Source of the DNA: Betaproteobacteria bacterium | GTDB taxonomy: Bacteria; Pseudomonadota; Gammaproteobacteria; Burkholderiales; Burkholderiaceae_C | Length of the DNA: 64,000 bases | Direction: 5' to 3' | Assembly: GCA_947453725.1 (NCBI GenBank) | Contig: CANGHH010000004.1 | Location: 268,119-332,118, forward strand | Shown: one piece after another, positions 60,182 to 64,000 of the stretch | How positions within the stretch are numbered: position 1 is the first letter of the stretch | Layout: each line of letters opens with the position of its first letter | The notes under the pieces: model-generated | The model's input: the letters and a program-made list of their open reading frames with translations, nothing else | Told to the model about the DNA's origin: nothing | The model's database searches: none | Program-made: the position numbers and the translations under genes

Positions 60182-60517
60182 TCAGTTCCCCACGGTCACG
60201 TAAATGTGGCAAGTGCCCTTGCTGATGCGTGCACCGCGGCCTTTGGCGCGCGCGGAGAAACGCTTCAGCACGGCGCCCTGCTCGACGTAGATCGACTTGA
60301 TCTTCAATTCGTCGATGTCGGCGCCGTCGTTGTGTTCGGCATTGGCCACGGCAGAGTCGACGGCTTTCTTGATGATGCCGGCGGCCTTTTTCTGCGTGAA
60401 GGCGAGGATGTTCAGTGCCTGGTCGACCTTCTTGCCGCGGATCATGTCCGCAACGAGACGGCCCTTGTCGGCGGAAAGACGCACACCGCGCACGATGGCC
60501 TTGGTTTCGGTTGCCAT
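60182..60517 (-). CDS. rplV: 50S ribosomal protein L22
   Basis: '[40 protein letters not shown]'. Confidence 0.98.
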   Translation of the reverse strand: MATETKAIVRGVRLSADKGRLVADMIRGKKVDQALNILAFTQKKAAGIIKKAVDSAVANAEHNDGADIDELKIKSIYVEQGAVLKRFSARAKGRGARISKGTCHIYVTVGN

Positions 60518-60529
60518 GTTCTCGGCTCC

Positions 60530-60805
60530 TTACTTCTTGGCCTTCTTGTCCGCGGGGTGACCCTTGAACAAGCGGGTGAGGGCGAATTCGCCGAGCTTGT
60601 GGCCGACCATCTGGTCGGTCACGTACACCGGCACGTGCTGCTTGCCGTTGTGGACGGCCACCGTCAAGCCGATGAACTCGGGCAGGATGGTGCTGCGGCG
60701 CGACCAGGTCTTGATCGGCTTCTTGTCCTTGATGGCGGCGGCCTTCTCGACCTTGGCCATCAGGTGGTGGTCCACGAAGGGACCTTTCTTGAGCGAACGG
60801 GTCAT
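60530..60805 (-). CDS. rpsS: 30S ribosomal protein S19
   Basis: '[62 protein letters not shown]'. Confidence 0.98.
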   Translation of the reverse strand: MTRSLKKGPFVDHHLMAKVEKAAAIKDKKPIKTWSRRSTILPEFIGLTVAVHNGKQHVPVYVTDQMVGHKLGEFALTRLFKGHPADKKAKK

Positions 60806-60815
60806 GGTCTTGACC

Positions 60816-61640
60816 TCACTTCTTGCGACGCGAGACGATCATCGTCTGCGTGCGCTTGTTGCTGCGGGTACGGTAGCCCTTGGTCAGGGTGTTCCACGGC
60901 GAGACTTGCGGCTGACCCTCGCCGGTGCGGCCTTCGCCGCCGCCGTGCGGGTGGTCCACCGGGTTCATCGCAACGCCACGCACGGTCGGGCGGATGCCCT
61001 TCCAGCGGATCGCACCGGCCTTGCCGTACTGGCGCAGGCTGTGCTCTTCGTTGCTGACTTCGCCGATGGTGGCGCGGCAGTCGATGTGGATCTTGCGGAC
61101 TTCACCCGAACGCAGACGCAGCTGGGCATAAATGCCTTCGCGGGCCATCAGCGTGACCGAGGTGCCGGCCGAACGCGCGATCTGGGCACCCTTGCCCGGC
61201 ATCATTTCCACGCAGTGGATGATGGAACCGACGGGGATGTTGCGGATCGGCAGCGTGTTGCCAGCCTTGATCGGGGCTTCGGCGCCACTCAGCAGCGTGA
61301 CACCGGTATCCACACCGCGCGGGGCGATGATGTACCGGCGCTCGCCATCGGCGTAGCACAGCAGCGCAATGTGGGCGGTTCGGTTGGGGTCGTACTCGAT
61401 GCGTTCGACCTTGGCCGGAATGCCATCCTTGTTACGGATGAAATCGACGACCCGGTAGTGGTGCTTGTGGCCACCACCCTTGTGACGCATCGTGATGTGG
61501 CCGTTGTTGTTGCGGCCGGCATTCTGCTTTTGGGGTTCCAGCAGCGAAGCTTCAGGAGCGCCCTTGTGCAGGTGCTTGTGCACCACTTTCACGACGGCAC
61601 GGCGGCCAGGTGAAGTGGGCTTGACTTTGACGACTGCCAT
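60816..61640 (-). CDS. rplB: 50S ribosomal protein L2
   Basis: '[63 protein letters not shown]'. Confidence 0.98.
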   Translation of the reverse strand: MAVVKVKPTSPGRRAVVKVVHKHLHKGAPEASLLEPQKQNAGRNNNGHITMRHKGGGHKHHYRVVDFIRNKDGIPAKVERIEYDPNRTAHIALLCYADGERRYIIAPRGVDTGVTLLSGAEAPIKAGNTLPIRNIPVGSIIHCVEMMPGKGAQIARSAGTSVTLMAREGIYAQLRLRSGEVRKIHIDCRATIGEVSNEEHSLRQYGKAGAIRWKGIRPTVRGVAMNPVDHPHGGGEGRTGEGQPQVSPWNTLTKGYRTRSNKRTQTMIVSRRKK

Positions 61641-61969
61641 TACGCGGCCTCCCCGGAGAAGTTGAGCTCCTGGCCCGGCTTCAGCGAAACGAAGGCCTTC
61701 TTGACGTGGTCGCGACGGCCGGTCGAACGACCGAAGCGCTTGACCTTGCCCTTTTGCACCAGCGTCGTGACATCGGCCACTTCGACTTTGAACATCAGCT
61801 CGACGGCAGCCTTGATTTCGGGCTTGGTCGCGTCGCGCAGCACCTTGAACAGAACCTGGTTCTGCGTTTCGCCCAGGCGTGTGGCCTTTTCAGAAATGAT
61901 CGGCGCGACGAGCACTTGGCTCAGACGACCTTCATCGAACTTCTGGGGCACGGGATTGATGCGGCTCAT
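61640..61969 (-). CDS. rplW: 50S ribosomal protein L23
   Basis: '[46 protein letters not shown]'. Confidence 0.97.
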   Translation of the reverse strand: MSRINPVPQKFDEGRLSQVLVAPIISEKATRLGETQNQVLFKVLRDATKPEIKAAVELMFKVEVADVTTLVQKGKVKRFGRSTGRRDHVKKAFVSLKPGQELNFSGEAA

Positions 61970-62586
61970 GCGTACATCTCCTTGAGCTGCTCGATCGCGC
62001 CCTTGGTGACCAGGACCTTCTTGTAGAAAACCAGGGACAGCGGATCGGCGTAGCGCGGCTCGACGACGAGCACGTTGGCCAGGTTGCGCGAGGCCAGCGC
62101 CAGGTTGTCGTCGATCTGATCGGCGATCACCAGCACCGACTCGAGGCCCATCGCCTTGAACTTGGCAGCCAGCAGCTTGGTCTTGGGTGCGTCGATGCTG
62201 ATCGAATCGACAACCGCCAGACGGCCGTCACGTGCCAACTGCGACAGGATGGCAGCCATGCCGGCACGGTACATCTTCTTGTTCACCTTCTGCGAGAAGT
62301 TCTCGTCAGGGCGATTCGGGAAGATGCGACCACCGCCACGCCACAAGGGCGAGCTGGTCATACCGGCACGGGCGCGGCCGGTGCCCTTCTGGCGGAACGG
62401 CTTCTTGGTGGAGTGCTTGACTTCACCGCGGTCCATCTGGGCACGTGTGCCTTGGCGCGCGTTGGCCTGGAAGGCCACGACGACCTGGTGAACCAGGGCC
62501 TCGTTGTAATCGCGCGCGAAGACGGTATCGGGCGCGTCCACCTTGGACGTCGCTTGACCTTGATCGTTCAGGAGCTCGAGTTGCAT
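61966..62586 (-). CDS. rplD: 50S ribosomal protein L4
   Basis: '[49 protein letters not shown]'. Confidence 0.98.
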   Translation of the reverse strand: MQLELLNDQGQATSKVDAPDTVFARDYNEALVHQVVVAFQANARQGTRAQMDRGEVKHSTKKPFRQKGTGRARAGMTSSPLWRGGGRIFPNRPDENFSQKVNKKMYRAGMAAILSQLARDGRLAVVDSISIDAPKTKLLAAKFKAMGLESVLVIADQIDDNLALASRNLANVLVVEPRYADPLSLVFYKKVLVTKGAIEQLKEMYA

Positions 62587-63302
62587 CACTTGGCTCCCTT
62601 CGCAGGCGCGGCTGCCGGCACAGGCGCGGCATTCGCGTTGCGGATACGGACTTTCACCGCCGGGCGCACGACCACGTGGCCGTTCTTGCTGCCCGGCACG
62701 GCGCCGCGAACCAGCAGCAGCTGACGCGCCTCGTCGATGCGAACGATGTCCAGGTTTTGCACACTGACGGTTTCGTCACCCATGTGGCCCGTCATCTTCT
62801 TGCCCGGAAACACGCGGCCCGGATCCTGCGCCATCGAAATCGAGCCCGGCACATTGTGCGAACGGCTGTTGCCGTGCGACGCGCGCTGCGACTTGAAGTT
62901 GTGGCGCTTGATGGTGCCCGCGAAGCCCTTGCCGATCGACGTGCCTTGCACGTCGACCTTCTGGCCGGCTGCGAACACGCTGGCGGGTACGACCGCACCA
63001 GCCGCGTACAGCCCCAGGACCTCTTCGGTCACGCGGAATTCTTTGAGGATGGTGCCGGCTTCAACGCCAGCCTTGGCCAGATGGCCCGCCTCAGGTTTGG
63101 TCACGCGGCTCGCCTTGCGTGCGCCGAACGCGACTTGCAGCGCGTTGTAGCCATCCGTGGCCGCGGTCTTGACTTGCGCGACGCGGTTGTTGGACACATC
63201 CAGCACGGTCACGGGGATGGTGTCGCCATCGTCCGTGAAAATGCGGGTCATGCCCACCTTGCGTCCCAGCAAGCCGAGCTGTTCGCTCATGCTCATGGTC
63301 AT
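62586..63302 (-). CDS. rplC: 50S ribosomal protein L3
   Basis: '[38 protein letters not shown]'; start could be 63302, 63296 or 63290. Confidence 0.97.
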   Translation of the reverse strand: MTMSMSEQLGLLGRKVGMTRIFTDDGDTIPVTVLDVSNNRVAQVKTAATDGYNALQVAFGARKASRVTKPEAGHLAKAGVEAGTILKEFRVTEEVLGLYAAGAVVPASVFAAGQKVDVQGTSIGKGFAGTIKRHNFKSQRASHGNSRSHNVPGSISMAQDPGRVFPGKKMTGHMGDETVSVQNLDIVRIDEARQLLLVRGAVPGSKNGHVVVRPAVKVRIRNANAAPVPAAAPAKGAK

Positions 63303-63480
63303 TTCTCCAGCGCTCGCCCTTTCGGGGTCAACGCCTTTGTTCACGATCCCGACATCGATTGGTCGGGGTGGTCCCCGATCAATCTTGGAAGACTGTCAGG
63401 GTGATTTCCGTGCAATCCCGAAAGATCACCGGTTGGTTTCAACCCCGACCGGGCAAGCGCCAAGCCGGGGAAAGCCCGCG

Positions 63481-63508
63481 AGTATAGCAGCCACGAGCGA
63501 ACCCGCAA
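63481..63508 (-). promoter_or_regulatory. Candidate sigma-70 promoter between rpsJ and rplC
   Basis: Minus-strand TTGCGG-N16-TATACT, followed by an approximately 170-nt leader before rplC. Confidence 0.55.
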
Positions 63509-63529
63509 CCGCCAACATCGCAGGGCGGT

Positions 63530-63844
63530 TTACTGGAGCTTGATCTCGACGTCCACGCCGGCCGGCAGGTCGAGCTTCATCAGCGCATCGACGGTCTTGT
63601 CGGTGGGGTCGACGATGTCCATCAGCCGCTGGTGCGTGCGGATTTCGAACTGGTCACGGCTGGTCTTGTTGACGTGCGGCGAACGCAGGATGTCAAAGCG
63701 CTGCATGCGCGTCGGCAGGGGCACGGGACCCTTGACGATGGCACCGGTGCGCTTGGCGGTCTCGACAATTTCCAAGGCCGACTGGTCGATCAACTTGTAG
63801 TCGAATGCCTTCAGGCGGATGCGGATCTTTTGCTTGGTCGACAT
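63530..63844 (-). CDS. rpsJ: 30S ribosomal protein S10
   Basis: '[70 protein letters not shown]'. Confidence 0.98.
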   Translation of the reverse strand: MSTKQKIRIRLKAFDYKLIDQSALEIVETAKRTGAIVKGPVPLPTRMQRFDILRSPHVNKTSRDQFEIRTHQRLMDIVDPTDKTVDALMKLDLPAGVDVEIKLQ

Positions 63845-63853
63845 GCTGGCCCC

Positions 63854-64000
63854 TTACTCGATGATCTTGGCGACGACGCCGGCGCCGACGGTGCGGCCAC
63901 CTTCACGGATGGCGAAGCGCAGACCTTCTTCCATCGCGATCGGGTTGATCAGCTTCACAGTGATGCTCACGTTGTCGCCCGGCATGACCATTTCCTTGTC
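63854..64000 (-). CDS. tuf: Elongation factor Tu, C-terminal part (truncated by the window edge)
   Basis: Minus-strand translation ...[45 protein letters not shown]. Confidence 0.95.

Overview
GC-rich bacterial chromosome segment; gene order and protein family content suggest a betaproteobacterium of the Burkholderiales (inference). Four blocks are visible. (1) About 1-33.6 kb: an exopolysaccharide / exosortase A (XrtA, PEP-CTERM) locus. It holds glycosyltransferases, an ATP-grasp/LMW-phosphatase fusion, exosortase A with an EpsI-like domain, FemAB-like, deacetylase, ATPase, outer-membrane, BY-kinase, Wzz-like and Wza-like proteins, an EpsB-type sugar transferase, PrsK/PrsR, a PrsT-like TPR lipoprotein, an S1-type protease and a sugar epimerase. 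Embedded between the Wza-like gene and epsB is a four-gene cassette: nucleotidyltransferase, HprK-related kinase, PqqD-like protein and a small Tat-signal protein. (2) About 33.8-46.7 kb: a catabolic block with a LysR regulator divergent from a maleate-isomerase-like gene, a DctPQM TRAP transporter and a complete biotin-independent malonate decarboxylase set in the order A-C-D-E-G-B-H. (3) About 46.7-48.2 kb: small proteins, a perfect 7-bp x 6 tandem repeat, an intrinsic terminator and an initiator tRNA-Met. (4) About 48.3-64 kb: the S10-spc-alpha ribosomal protein cluster on the minus strand, with a peroxiredoxin gene and terminator at the S10/spc boundary and several candidate regulatory hairpins. 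The best candidate for a poorly described system is the HprK-like/PqqD-like/nucleotidyltransferase/Tat-protein cassette at 20541-23498. All family calls were made by reading the translations; no searches were run.
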